Assembly: GCF_000717345.1 (NCBI RefSeq)
Contig: NZ_JNZA01000043.1
Location: forward strand, 1 to 64,000
Reading direction: 5' to 3'
Source: Streptomyces lydicus
GTDB lineage: Bacteria; Actinomycetota; Actinomycetes; Streptomycetales; Streptomycetaceae
DNA length: 64,000 nt
Shown here piece by piece: positions 1-8,336 of the stretch. The notes under the pieces are model-generated. The model saw only the letters and a program-made list of their open reading frames with translations. It was not told the origin of the DNA and did no database searches. Every line of letters begins with the position of its first letter. Within the stretch, counting starts at the first letter, position 1. The position numbers and the translations under genes are program-made.

Positions 1-19
1 AGATGTGTATAAGAGACAG
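1..19 (+). other. Tn5/Nextera mosaic-end adaptor sequence (artefact)
   Basis: Bases 1-19 read AGATGTGTATAAGAGACAG, which is exactly the 19-bp Tn5 mosaic end used in Nextera libraries. It sits at the very first base, as expected for an untrimmed adaptor at a contig end rather than genomic DNA. Base 20 is therefore the first position likely to be genomic. Confidence 0.95.
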
Positions 20-261
20 CCATGGGGTGGTGCCTCCGTGCGAACGCGGAAGGCGGGAGGGAGATAGGAGAGACGGGGGGAGACAGGGGAGGCAGGGGAA
101 GGGCCGGCCTTGGGGCCGGAGGGGGTGGCGTACAGGAGGTGTCGTACGTCGAGTGTGTGGCTTCGCCGGCGTTACGGCTGGCGGGAATCAGACGTCACCC
201 TGGCGAGCCGGTCCGGCCCGGCCCGGGGTCCCGGTCGGCACCGTCTTCGCCGGTCCCCGCC

Positions 262-315
262 GCGCCCTCCGGCTACGCCGCGCCCTCCGGCTGCGGCCCG
301 TTCTCCGGCTACGCT
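262..315. repeat. Three 18-bp tandem units
   Basis: Three consecutive 18-bp units built on the pattern gcgccctccggctacgcc (262-279, 280-297, 298-315) differ at a few positions. The last unit overlaps the stop codon end of the small minus-strand gene. No coding function is supported for this block, and the rest of 20-308 shows no gene. Confidence 0.6.
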
Positions 316-494
316 GCCTCGACGACCTCGGCGCGGACCGCGAGGGTCCAGATCTCCAGCAGCACCGCGTACTCCGCCATGTCCTGCGACGTCCATGCCA
401 GGCCGCGCCGGGCGCGCACAAATCGGCGAATCGATTCGTTGGCTTCGGAGGCAGGGGAGGGCAGGCGCGGATGCGCAGAAGGAGTCGGGGACAT
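309..494 (-). CDS. Small hypothetical protein (61 aa)
   Basis: A 61-residue protein beginning MSPTPSAHPRLPSP and ending in a helix-prone, acidic/aliphatic segment (AEYAVLLEIW, then VRAEVVEAA). The ATG at 494 is preferred over longer in-frame starts because the upstream extension has the random Arg/Ser-rich composition of non-coding high-GC DNA. No clear Shine-Dalgarno is visible before it, so it could be leaderless. Streptomyces genomes carry many such small proteins with a basic-aromatic middle and acidic end. No function can be assigned and there is no operon partner. Confidence 0.5.
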   Translation of the reverse strand: MSPTPSAHPRLPSPASEANESIRRFVRARRGLAWTSQDMAEYAVLLEIWTLAVRAEVVEAA

Positions 495-727
495 ATGAGC
501 AATGCTAGGGGCAGACACTGACAATGCCTCTCCATATACGGCGTCCGCCGGCCGGCGGACGGCTTCAGCGATGCCGCCCGGGTTCCGGCTCAACTCCCTG
601 ACCAGCCAAGACCGTCGGACCACCCGCTGCCCCTCGCTACCCGCATGTGTCCAGTCCCACACGCTCCGCGGTCATCCCGCGGCGCGCGCGGAACGGAGTC
701 CGCCCCACGGGGCCGGGACGCCGCTCC

Positions 728-1099
728 TCACGCGAGGAACAGGCAGAACGGGTGGCCCGCCGGGTCCAGCAACACCCGTACGTCGTCCTGCGGTTGCCAC
801 GCGGCGCGGACGGCCCCCAGTGCCACGGCGTACGCCTCGGCCTCGTCCAGGTCGTCGACCCGGATGTCGAGGTGCAGCATCTTCTGCTGCTCCTCGGGGA
901 GTTCGGGCCACACCGGTGGCCGGTAGCCCGGCTCGGACTGGAACGAGAGCCCGGTGCCCCCTTCCGGGTTCCGGAGCAGCACCCAGTCCGCTTCGCTGAG
1001 TTTCACCTCCCACCCCAGCAGCGCCCGGTAGAAACCCGCAAGGGCATGCGCGTCGGGGCAGTCCAGGACCACCGTCGCCAGCGAGAACCGAGGTCTCAT
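728..1099 (-). CDS. VOC (glyoxalase-like) family protein
   Basis: A 123-aa single-domain vicinal-oxygen-chelate protein. It starts with the usual beta strand (ATVVLDCPDAHALAGFYRALLGWEV) split over residues 8-32, has the mid-domain HLDIRVDDLDEAEAYA stretch, and ends DPAGHPFCLFLA, the typical C-terminal strand of the glyoxalase/bleomycin-resistance fold. Members bind a metal through His/Glu residues and act as lyases, dioxygenases or drug-binding proteins; the substrate cannot be told from sequence. Start ATG at 1099 has a GGAGAG about 10 bases upstream. The gene is isolated, with no operon neighbour. Confidence 0.88.
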   Translation of the reverse strand: MRPRFSLATVVLDCPDAHALAGFYRALLGWEVKLSEADWVLLRNPEGGTGLSFQSEPGYRPPVWPELPEEQQKMLHLDIRVDDLDEAEAYAVALGAVRAAWQPQDDVRVLLDPAGHPFCLFLA

Positions 1100-1352
1100 G
1101 GGGTCACACTCTCCGCCGTCTCGTCTTGCCGCTCGTCAGGGGTGCCGTCCCCTGATCGGGTGAGGGCCCGTCCCCGGGGGGCACTCCATTGTGGCGGTCC
1201 GGGGTGCCGTGCGGGTGGGCCGTCGCCTTCGCCGGACCGCCGTTGTCAGTGGCGGCCCTTACGGTGGTGCCCGTAACTATCCGAGCTGCTGGCGCTTCTC
1301 GGACCCGCCCCGCTCCCGTGACAGCGCACGGGAGCGGGGCACCGCCGCCCGG

Positions 1353-2612
1353 TCAGCGTCGGAGGTCGCCGAAGGCTTCCGGTCGGAAGTGGCCGGCGGT
1401 TCCGCACATCGCCTGGAGCAGGTGTGCGTCCATGGCCGTGTCTATCGGACCGAGCTGGGCCTCGCCGTGTGCGTTCAGCTTCTGATAACGCGTCAGGTTG
1501 AAGCCGAGGGACATCTGCCGACGGCCGTCCGCGGTGGACAGGGACCAGGTCATGGCCCCGGGCACCAGGCCGTTGTGTCCCCAGACCTTCCCGCAGGGCA
1601 GCGGCATCTCGAACAGGCCCAGGCCGTAGCGCATCTTGCTGCCCTCGATCGGCACGGTCGTCTTCATCTGGCGCAGCTGGGCGGCGGGCAGCAGTTCGCC
1701 GCCCAGCAGCGCACGGAAGAAGCGGTTCAGGTCGGGCATCGTCGAGACCAGCGAGCCGGCCGTGCCGGCCCAGGACATGTTGTAGACGGAGAAGTCGCGC
1801 GGCGGCTGGAAGAAGCCGTACGCGGCCTCGTACATCTTGGCGTGCGGCCCGGTGAGGTGCGGCGAGCGCGGGAAGGAGGTGTGCCGCAGCCCGGCCTTCC
1901 GGATGACGTGATCGGTGATGTACGCCTCCGGGGACTGGCCGGTGACCTTGCGCAGCAGCAGGCCCGCGAGCACGAAATTGGTGTTGGCGTAGTGATGGGC
2001 CTGCCCCGGCTTGCCGGTCGGCTTCGCGGCGAGGCCCAGCCGGGCCAGTTCCCGCGGGTCGAACTGGTGGAAGCGGTTGGCCTCGATGCTCTCCAGCGTC
2101 GGGAAGATCGCCGGGGAGTATTCGCCGATGCCACTGGTGTGGTTGAGCAGCATCCGGACCGTGATGGTCCGGCCCCGCTGCCCGGGGACGAGGTCGGGCA
2201 GGTAGCGGCCGATCGGCGCGTCCAGCGCGATGCGCCCCTTGGCGACCTCCTGCAGGACGGCGACGGCCGTGAAGGTCTTGGTGATGCTCCCGATGCGGTG
2301 CCGCATCTGGGGCGTGGCGGGGCGGCCGGTGTCGACATCGGCGACGCCCGCCGCGCCCTGCCACTCCTCGGTGCCGTCCCGCACCGCCGAGTAGGCGCCG
2401 TACATCCCCGCGTCGTGGAACGCCTTGAGCGTCCGGGACAGCGCCGCACGGTCGAGCCCGGCCCGGTCGGGGTGGGCCACGGCACCGGGGGAGGAGGGGC
2501 GTCCGGCCGTCGAGGCGGCCGAGGCGGCGGTCGGAACCGTCAGCGCGAGTAAGGCGGCGGTGGCGGTGGCGGCCAACCGCACTCGGCGGTGGCCGGTGGG
2601 AGGAACGGACAT
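1353..2612 (-). CDS. Secreted serine hydrolase, beta-lactamase/D-Ala-D-Ala carboxypeptidase family
   Basis: A 419-aa exported protein of the class C beta-lactamase/DD-peptidase fold. Residues 1-33 form a Sec signal (MSVPPTGHRRVRLA, then a hydrophobic Ala/Leu core ending ASA). The three active-site motifs are present: S109-I-T-K112, Y208-A-N210 and H346-N-G348 in place of KTG, as usual for esterase/carboxypeptidase members. It probably hydrolyses peptidoglycan stem peptides or small esters outside the cell. Start ATG at 2612 has GGAGA 6-8 bases upstream; the longer upstream frame has no signal peptide. It is transcribed away from the DUF6296-like gene. Confidence 0.92.
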   Translation of the reverse strand: MSVPPTGHRRVRLAATATAALLALTVPTAASAASTAGRPSSPGAVAHPDRAGLDRAALSRTLKAFHDAGMYGAYSAVRDGTEEWQGAAGVADVDTGRPATPQMRHRIGSITKTFTAVAVLQEVAKGRIALDAPIGRYLPDLVPGQRGRTITVRMLLNHTSGIGEYSPAIFPTLESIEANRFHQFDPRELARLGLAAKPTGKPGQAHHYANTNFVLAGLLLRKVTGQSPEAYITDHVIRKAGLRHTSFPRSPHLTGPHAKMYEAAYGFFQPPRDFSVYNMSWAGTAGSLVSTMPDLNRFFRALLGGELLPAAQLRQMKTTVPIEGSKMRYGLGLFEMPLPCGKVWGHNGLVPGAMTWSLSTADGRRQMSLGFNLTRYQKLNAHGEAQLGPIDTAMDAHLLQAMCGTAGHFRPEAFGDLRR

Positions 2613-2888
2613 GGAATCTCCGTCAGTTGAGGGCCTGCGGCCCGCGTTGATCTTGACTGTCCCGATTCTGCTGGCGGCACCGCGCCGGGCCGTCAACCCT
2701 GAGAACGACCTTGATCCCGAGTCCGCATGACAAATGTCAGGTTTCGCTGTGCGCAGCCGCCCGGATTCTCCTGAGGCGCGCTCGGCGAGGGTGGGCCACG
2801 ATGGAAGAGCCGAGGTGCAACGACGCGTGTGCGGCGGCGGCGCTGAGCGTCGCCCGGAGCACTCGCCGAGCCGTATCGGGAGGCTCCG

Positions 2889-3125
2889 ATGGATTACCCG
2901 GAACGCTATGAGCTGGTATTTCAGGCTCCGGCCGTGGAAGACGACGTGGTGGTCGTCCGGCGAACCGAGCGGGCGGGAGCCGGCGGGTTTCCGGTCTACG
3001 AGGACGAGTCGGGAATCGTCCGCGCGGAGATCAGCGATCGGGGCGAGGTCCGCATGCTGGCGAGCGGCGGCCACCAGATGCTCCGCACGCCGATGCTGGC
3101 GCGGCCGCTCGCCCCGGGACCGTGA
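2889..3125 (+). CDS. DUF6296-like small protein
   Basis: A 78-aa protein, MDYPERYELVFQAP..., with a central VYEDESGIVRAEI strand and a GEVRMLASGGHQ turn. From memory this resembles the streptomycete DUF6296 family of unknown function; that assignment rests on recall, not a search. A strong GGGAGG lies 6 bases before the ATG. Predicted all-beta, cytoplasmic, no membrane segment. The 276-bp gap to the divergent serine hydrolase start probably holds promoters for both. Confidence 0.75.
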   Translation: MDYPERYELVFQAPAVEDDVVVVRRTERAGAGGFPVYEDESGIVRAEISDRGEVRMLASGGHQMLRTPMLARPLAPGP

Positions 3126-3304
3126 GGCCGCGGCGGGCGCCGGACCGCCCGCACGGTCGGGGGTCCGGGACGCGTCAAGGTGATTACGTGGTGTAGTGGA
3201 CCGGCTTCACGGAGCTATGGGGGTGGTGGCCGGGCGTGGGGCGCGGCCTTCCGGGCGCGTCAGGTGATCTCCCGGCCGGCAGGGCAGGGCGACCGGCCCG
3301 GCGG

Positions 3305-3607
3305 TCAGAGGCCGCGCAGGTGGCTGCGGCGGCGAGGGGGGTGGCCCGTGTCGGGGCCGGCCGACCGGCCGGTGCCGGGGGCCGGCCCGCCCTCGGGGGT
3401 GGTCTCGGAAGTGTCTGCCCCGTCCGGCTGCTCGCCCTGTTCATCGGCGTCGGCCCCGAGTCCGGCCGGGGGTGCGGTCTCGGGTTCCGGTTCGCTGTCG
3501 GGGGTGGTCGGGTGTCCCGCGAGCACGGCCATGGCGCGTTCGAGAGTCTCTCCGGTGACCTGCATCCGGATTCTGGCCAGTCGTTCTAACTCGGTACGCG
3601 ACACCAC
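3305..3607 (-). CDS. Hypothetical protein with basic N-terminus and acidic/proline-rich tail
   Basis: A 100-aa protein starting at one of two adjacent GTG codons. The first about 33 residues (VSRTELERLARIRMQVTGET and LERAMAVLAGHP) look like a folded helical unit. The remainder is low-complexity Pro/Glu/Thr and ends in an Arg cluster (PPRRRSHLRGL). There is only a weak ribosome binding site. No function is recognised. The ordered N-terminus and codon bias argue for a real gene, but the tail could differ in length between relatives. Confidence 0.5.
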   Translation of the reverse strand: MVSRTELERLARIRMQVTGETLERAMAVLAGHPTTPDSEPEPETAPPAGLGADADEQGEQPDGADTSETTPEGGPAPGTGRSAGPDTGHPPRRRSHLRGL

Positions 3608-3677
3608 GTCAGAGTACCTGCCGTCACTTCAAACCTCGGCCTGACTCAAAAATCTGTCGAAGCACACCAGTTGCGGG

Positions 3678-4391
3678 TCAGGACGTCGGCAACTGGGCAG
3701 ACGAGAGGGCTCGGGTGACCGCGGCTTCGGCATGGAGTCTGGTGGTCGGGAAGACCGGCACCGGGCTGTGCTCGGGGCCGATGAGCAGCTCGATCTCGGT
3801 GCATCCCAGCACGATGCCCTCCGCGCCGGCGTCGACGAGGTCGTCGATCACGGCCCGGTACGCGGCACGGGACTCCTCGCGCACCACGCCGAGGCACAGC
3901 TCCTCGTAGATCACCCGGTGGACGGTGCTGCGCGCGGCCGCATCCGGCACCAGTACGGTCAGCCCGTGGCGTTCCAGGCGCTCCCGGTAGAAGTCCTGCT
4001 CCATGGTGAAGGCGGTGCCCAGCAGTCCGACGCGGCGCAGGCCGCGTGCGCGCACGGCTTCGGCGGTGGTGTCGGCCAGGTGGAGCAGCGGGACGGACAC
4101 CGCGGCGGCCACCTCGTCGGCCACCTTGTGCATGGTGTTGGTGCAGAGCAGCAGCATGTCCACGCCGGCCGACTCCAGTGCCCTGGCCGCCTCGGCGAGT
4201 ACCTCGGCGGCCTGCTCCCAGCGGCCTTCGGCCTGCAGTCGTTCGATCTCCGCGAAGTCCACCGAGTAGAGCACGCAGCGCGCGGAGTGCAGACCGCCCA
4301 GGCGCTCGCGCGTCAGCTCGTTGAGCAGGCGGTAGTACTCGGCGGTGGACTCCCAGCTCATGCCCCCGAGGAGCCCGATCGTTCGCATCAT
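3678..4391 (-). CDS. Aspartate/glutamate racemase family protein
   Basis: A 237-aa cofactor-independent racemase of the Asp/Glu/hydantoin racemase fold, two pseudo-symmetric domains each donating a cysteine. C83 lies in LLCTNTMHKV and C197 in VLGCTEIELL, the expected pair, and the N-terminal MRTIGLLGGMSWEST motif is characteristic of the YgeA-like branch. It should interconvert L- and D-amino acids (aspartate or glutamate most likely) in the cytoplasm. Start is the ATG at 4391 (a second ATG follows at 4388), preceded by GAGAG. The divergent chitinase starts about 250 bp away. Confidence 0.92.
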   Translation of the reverse strand: MMRTIGLLGGMSWESTAEYYRLLNELTRERLGGLHSARCVLYSVDFAEIERLQAEGRWEQAAEVLAEAARALESAGVDMLLLCTNTMHKVADEVAAAVSVPLLHLADTTAEAVRARGLRRVGLLGTAFTMEQDFYRERLERHGLTVLVPDAAARSTVHRVIYEELCLGVVREESRAAYRAVIDDLVDAGAEGIVLGCTEIELLIGPEHSPVPVFPTTRLHAEAAVTRALSSAQLPTS

Positions 4392-4454
4392 TGCGTCACT
4401 CTCGCACATGCCCGCCCGGACCCGTCGAGGCACTCCGGCAACAGGGCGGCGCAT

Positions 4455-4468
4455 TGGTATGGACAACC
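4455..4468 (+). promoter_or_regulatory. Second, imperfect chitinase-type direct repeat/dre half-match
   Basis: TGGTATGGACAACC lies exactly 40 bp upstream of the stronger TGGTCTAGACCG element and matches the same 12-bp chitinase promoter repeat imperfectly. Streptomyces chitinase promoters are known to carry paired 12-bp direct repeats of this kind. Confidence 0.45.
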
Positions 4469-4492
4469 TCAACCGGCCGCCCCTAGCCTGAG

Positions 4493-4508
4493 GTTGGTCT
4501 AGACCGCA
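4493..4508 (+). promoter_or_regulatory. DasR-responsive element (dre) upstream of chitinase
   Basis: GTTGGTCTAGACCGCA contains the palindromic core TGGTCTAGACC of the DasR operator (consensus about AGTGGTCTAGACCACT). It lies about 135 bp before the GH19 chitinase ATG. DasR is the GntR-type repressor of chitin and N-acetylglucosamine genes in Streptomyces, released by glucosamine-6-phosphate, so the site predicts chitin-dependent induction of the chitinase. Confidence 0.8.
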
Positions 4509-4643
4509 GCCCTCGGTGGTCGCGGTGCCCCGCCACCGTCCTCGCCCGTGCATGCCCGACGCGCGGGTTCCGTAAGGCAATTACCCCCCACAGCGGCCCT
4601 GCCTTCGCCTGCCCGGAGACCGGCCGTGCGAAGGAGTTCCGCC

Positions 4644-5405
4644 ATGCGCTCTCGTCTTGCCGCGGTGCTGAGTGCCGCCACCGTTGCCGTGGGCCTCGCC
4701 CTCGTCGTGCCGGCCGGCCCGGCCGCGGCGACAGCGGACTGTCCGTCCTGCTCCGTGGCCCCGGCCGGTACCGACACGCGGGCCGAGGGATTCGTCGTCA
4801 GCGAGGCGCAGTTCAACCAGATGTTCCCGAACCGGAACCCGTTCTATACGTACAGCGGGCTGACCGCGGCGCTCAGCGCCTATCCGGAGTTCGCCAACAC
4901 CGGGAGCGACACCGTCAAGCGGCAGGAGGCCGCGGCCTTCCTCGCCAACGTCGGCCATGAGACCGGTGGCCTGGTCTACGTGGTGGAGCAGAACACCGGC
5001 AACTACCCGCACTACTGTGACGCCACCCAGCCCTACGGATGCCCGGCCGGTCAGGCCGCCTACTACGGGCGCGGGCCGATCCAGCTCAGCTGGAACTTCA
5101 ACTACAAGGCGGCCGGCGACGCGTTGGGCATCGATTTGCTGCACAACCCGTACCTCGTCGAGCAAGACGCCGCCGTCGCCTGGAAGACCGCGCTCTGGTA
5201 CTGGAACACCCAGACCGGCCCGGGCCGGATGACGCCGCACACGGCGATGGTCACCGGTGCGGGCTTCGGCGAGACGATCCGCAGCATCAACGGCTCACTG
5301 GAGTGCAACGGCGGCAATCCCGGCCAGGTGCAGAGCCGGATCGACAACTACAAGAACTTCGTCCAGATCCTGGGGACCACCCCCGGCGACAACCTGAGTT
5401 GCTGA
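4644..5405 (+). CDS. Secreted GH19 chitinase, catalytic domain only
   Basis: A 253-aa secreted family 19 chitinase hydrolysing beta-1,4-GlcNAc chains. Residues 1-31 are a Sec signal peptide. The catalytic domain begins near residue 50 (VVSEAQFNQMFP). The general acid is E106 in NVGHETGG and the base is probably E115 in VVEQNTG; the YYGRGPIQLSWNFNY substrate-binding motif is at 140-154. There is no N-terminal chitin-binding domain, so it resembles the short ChiG type. AAGGAG lies 8 bases before the ATG. A dre operator pair upstream indicates DasR control, and a 13-bp hairpin follows the stop. Confidence 0.94.
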   Translation: MRSRLAAVLSAATVAVGLALVVPAGPAAATADCPSCSVAPAGTDTRAEGFVVSEAQFNQMFPNRNPFYTYSGLTAALSAYPEFANTGSDTVKRQEAAAFLANVGHETGGLVYVVEQNTGNYPHYCDATQPYGCPAGQAAYYGRGPIQLSWNFNYKAAGDALGIDLLHNPYLVEQDAAVAWKTALWYWNTQTGPGRMTPHTAMVTGAGFGETIRSINGSLECNGGNPGQVQSRIDNYKNFVQILGTTPGDNLSC

Positions 5406-5408
5406 CGG

Positions 5409-5452
5409 CGGTACCGGCCGGGCCCCTGTGGAGGCGGATCCGGCCGGTACCG
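5409..5452. terminator. Bidirectional terminator between chitinase and P450
   Basis: A perfect 13-bp inverted repeat, cggtaccggccgg (5409-5421) and its complement (5440-5452), with an 18-base loop, between two convergent genes. It starts 4 bases after the chitinase stop. Confidence 0.8.
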
Positions 5453-5469
5453 GTGGCCCCGGCTCGGCT

Positions 5470-6660
5470 CTACCAGCGCACCGGCAGCTGCTCCGTCCCC
5501 CGGATGAGCATCCCGGTGCGCCACGTCAGGGCGCCGGGATCGACGTCCAGGGCGAGGTCGGGGCAGCGCTCCAGCAGGGACCGGAGGGCGACCCGGGCCT
5601 CCAGCCGGGCCAGTGGCGCGCCGAGGCAGAAGTGGATGCCGTGGCCGAACGCGGCATGGCCGCGGGCGTCACGGGTGATGTCGAAGTCGTCGGCGGCGCT
5701 GTAGCGTTCCGGGTCCCGGGAGGCGGAGGCCAGGGCGACCAGGATCGTCTCACCGGCGGGGATCAGCGTGCCGCCGATCTCGACCGGCTCGGAGCTGAAC
5801 CGCCAGGTCGCCGTCTCCACCGGCCCGTCGTAGCGCAGCATCTCCTCGACGGCGTTGTCGAGGAGGGAGAAGTCGGCGCGCAGGGCCGCCAGTTGGGCCG
5901 GATGCTGGAGCAGCGCCCGTACGCCGTTGGACAGCAGACTGACCGTCGTCTCGTGCCCGGCGACCAGCAGCAGGAAGGCCGTGCCGACCAGCTCCTCCCG
6001 CGAGAGCTGGTCACCGTCCTCGTCGCTGGTCCGGATCAGGTCGCTGAGCAGGCCCTCGCCGGGATCCTTGCGCCGTGCCTCGATGAGACCGACGAGGTAG
6101 TCCGACATCGCGACGGTGGCCGCGTACGCCGCCTCCTCGCCGGTCGGTGCGACGAGCTCGTTCGACCAGCCGCGGAACGCCTCCCGGTCCATGGCGGGGA
6201 CGCCGATGAGCTCGCAGATCACCGTCATCGGCAACGGGAAGGCGAGGGCCTCGACGAGATCGGCACGGCCGTCCGGCGCGGCGAGCATCGCGTCGAGCAG
6301 CTCGTCGGTGATCTGCTGCACCCGCGGCCGAAGCGCCTCCACCCGGCGCGCGGTGAACTCCTTCGCCACCAGCTTCCGCAGCCGGGTGTGGTGGGGCGGG
6401 TCCGCGTCCAGCATGTTGGTGAACAGCGCGGACTCCTCGCCCGCCGGGCCGAGCTGGCCCGATGCCCGCCAGTTCTTGCTCAGGCGGGGGTCGGTGAGGG
6501 CGCCGCGGACCGCTTCGTGGCCGACGACCAGCCACACGTCCGGGCCGTTGGGGACACGCACCCGGTGCACCGGCCCCTGCGCCCGCAGCTTGGCGTAGTA
6601 CTTGTACGGGTTCGCGGTGAAGTCCTCACCGTAAGCGCCCAGATCCACAATCTCCGGCAT
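5470..6660 (-). CDS. Cytochrome P450
   Basis: A 396-aa soluble bacterial P450 of the CYP105/CYP107-like size class. It shows HHTRLRKLV (90-98), the I-helix AGHETT (234-239) with the oxygen-activating acid/alcohol pair, ExxR at E273-R276, and the haem loop FGHGIHFCLG with axial cysteine C345. All signatures are intact, so it should be a working monooxygenase. No ferredoxin or ferredoxin reductase gene lies beside it, and no biosynthetic neighbour suggests the substrate. It ends against the chitinase terminator. Confidence 0.95.
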   Translation of the reverse strand: MPEIVDLGAYGEDFTANPYKYYAKLRAQGPVHRVRVPNGPDVWLVVGHEAVRGALTDPRLSKNWRASGQLGPAGEESALFTNMLDADPPHHTRLRKLVAKEFTARRVEALRPRVQQITDELLDAMLAAPDGRADLVEALAFPLPMTVICELIGVPAMDREAFRGWSNELVAPTGEEAAYAATVAMSDYLVGLIEARRKDPGEGLLSDLIRTSDEDGDQLSREELVGTAFLLLVAGHETTVSLLSNGVRALLQHPAQLAALRADFSLLDNAVEEMLRYDGPVETATWRFSSEPVEIGGTLIPAGETILVALASASRDPERYSAADDFDITRDARGHAAFGHGIHFCLGAPLARLEARVALRSLLERCPDLALDVDPGALTWRTGMLIRGTEQLPVRW

Positions 6661-6801
6661 GTGTGGTCCGCCCCTCTCGACGATTCCCGGGAAGTCCGTC
6701 CCCCGGCCCTCATCAGCACCGTACGTAACAGCCCGGTCCTCGGCATCGGCCCAGCGGAGGAGCCGCGGGCGGCGGTGTCCTCCGTACGCAGTGCACCGGC
6801 G

Positions 6802-8091
6802 TCAGCAGCGGGCGTGCGCCGTGATGTCCGCGGTGAACTCGTCGATCATCGCCGGGGTGACCGTCGGCCGGCACCGGTCGAGAGCGGCGAGGTAGTCCTC
6901 GGTGCTCGCGCCGAGCCGACCGTGGACGCCCGCACCGACCCCGACCGCCTCCAGATCCCGCTCGAACGACGCCTGCGCCGCCATCCGCGCGGCGTGCTCG
7001 ATGTCCGCCGGGGTGAACAGCTCGCTGGCCGCCACCAGGGCCGCGACATCCACCTCGGCCCGCCCGTCCGTGTACCGGGACCAGATCGCCGAGCGGGCCC
7101 CCGGGTCCGGCGTCCCGATGGGGATCACATAGTCGAAGCGGCCGGGCCGCAGGAACGCCGGGTCCAGCGAGCGGATGGAGTTGGTGGCGCACACCAGCAG
7201 CCGCTCGTCGCGCTCCCGGAAGCCCGGTATCAGCTTCAGCAGCTCGTTGGTCACCCCGTGCAGTCCGCCGGGCTGCGCCGGCTCGTTGCGGACCGGCGCG
7301 ATCTCCTCGACCTCGTCGATGAAGATCAGCACCCGCTCCAGCTCCGCGATCCGGGCGAACGCGCTGCGCAGCGCGTTCGCGAGATTGCCCTCATCGGCCA
7401 GCCGGGACGGCAGCAGCTCGACGAACGGCCAGCCCAGCCGGGCGGCGATGCCCCGCGCGAAGGTGGTCTTCCCGGTACCCGGCGGGCCGAACAGGGCGAT
7501 CGCCCGCGGCGGCCGGACCCCGTGCCGGGCCGCCCGCTCCGGCTCCGCCAGCGGCAGCACCACCCGCCGCTCGATGAGGTCCTTCTCCGCCTCCATGCCG
7601 GCCACCTTCGACCACAGGTCGGTCGGCAGGAACCGGCCGCCGAGGTCCTCCAGGAGGCTGGCCGCGGGCCCGTGGTGCGGCTCGACCTTTTCGAAGTACG
7701 CCACCGCGGGCTGACGCGTGTAGCCCGCGTTGAGCAGGCCCTCCCCGAGCAGGTCCTCCTCGGGCAGTACGTACGCGATCCGGCTCACCCGGGCGGCGAT
7801 CAGCCGCCGCTCCAGCTCCACCAGCAGGGCGCTCGCCAGCCCGCGCCCGCGCCAGGCCGAGGAGATCGCGATCCGCATCACCCAGCCCCGCTCACCCGCC
7901 ACACACGCGAGCGCCGCACCGATGGGAGCCCCCTGGTGGACGGCCACCACGGCGGGCTGCCGGGAGGTCAGCGCGCTGATGCACTCGGCGAGCGAGAACA
8001 CGGACTCCTGCCCGAGCTCGGCCGTGGAGTCGATCAGGTGGACCACCTCGGCGAGATCCTTCTCGCGGTAATCGTGGATGAGCCAGTTCAC
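6802..8091 (-). CDS. GNAT acetyltransferase - AAA+ ATPase fusion protein
   Basis: A 429-aa two-domain protein. Residues 1-135 are a GNAT fold with the acetyl-CoA loop R81-G-R-G-L-A86. Residues about 150-400 form a single AAA+ module: Walker A GPPGTGKT (202-209), Walker B LIFIDE (D259/E260), sensor-1 CATNS (301-305) and arginine fingers in PAFLRPGRFD (R315, R318). The ATPase resembles classic FtsH/Cdc48-type AAA proteins that remodel substrates as hexamers. GTG at 8091 was chosen because AGGGGCGG lies 4-11 bases upstream; the ATG at 8106 lacks such a site. Which protein is acetylated or remodelled is unknown. Confidence 0.88.
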   Translation of the reverse strand: MNWLIHDYREKDLAEVVHLIDSTAELGQESVFSLAECISALTSRQPAVVAVHQGAPIGAALACVAGERGWVMRIAISSAWRGRGLASALLVELERRLIAARVSRIAYVLPEEDLLGEGLLNAGYTRQPAVAYFEKVEPHHGPAASLLEDLGGRFLPTDLWSKVAGMEAEKDLIERRVVLPLAEPERAARHGVRPPRAIALFGPPGTGKTTFARGIAARLGWPFVELLPSRLADEGNLANALRSAFARIAELERVLIFIDEVEEIAPVRNEPAQPGGLHGVTNELLKLIPGFRERDERLLVCATNSIRSLDPAFLRPGRFDYVIPIGTPDPGARSAIWSRYTDGRAEVDVAALVAASELFTPADIEHAARMAAQASFERDLEAVGVGAGVHGRLGASTEDYLAALDRCRPTVTPAMIDEFTADITAHARC

Positions 8092-8336
8092 CGGTCCGCC
8101 CCTCATTGGTGATGTTGGTGATGTGGTGGCAGTGAGGCTAGGGGCGGTCGGGGAGCGGGTCCTGCTCCACCGTGCACAATCCGGCGCCGGCACCGCTACG
8201 GTCCGTACGTAGCCAGATCCGTACGCGGCCCGGTCGGTCCGCTCCGGCCGCGAACCAGCGGGCCGCCGTCCCGCGCCGGCCACCGCACGCCTGTGACCGG
8301 CGGGAATCCACTGGCTGGCGCGGCCCGCACGATGAC

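Noticed and set aside
2425..2730. Plus-strand frame antisense to the serine hydrolase start
   Set aside because: It covers the signal-peptide codons of a well-supported gene on the other strand and has no ribosome binding site.
5428..8112. An 894-codon open frame on the plus strand across the P450 and GNAT-AAA+ genes
   Set aside because: Its translation is Arg/Gly/Asp-rich without domains, and the opposite strand encodes two enzymes with full motif sets. It is a high-GC antisense shadow.
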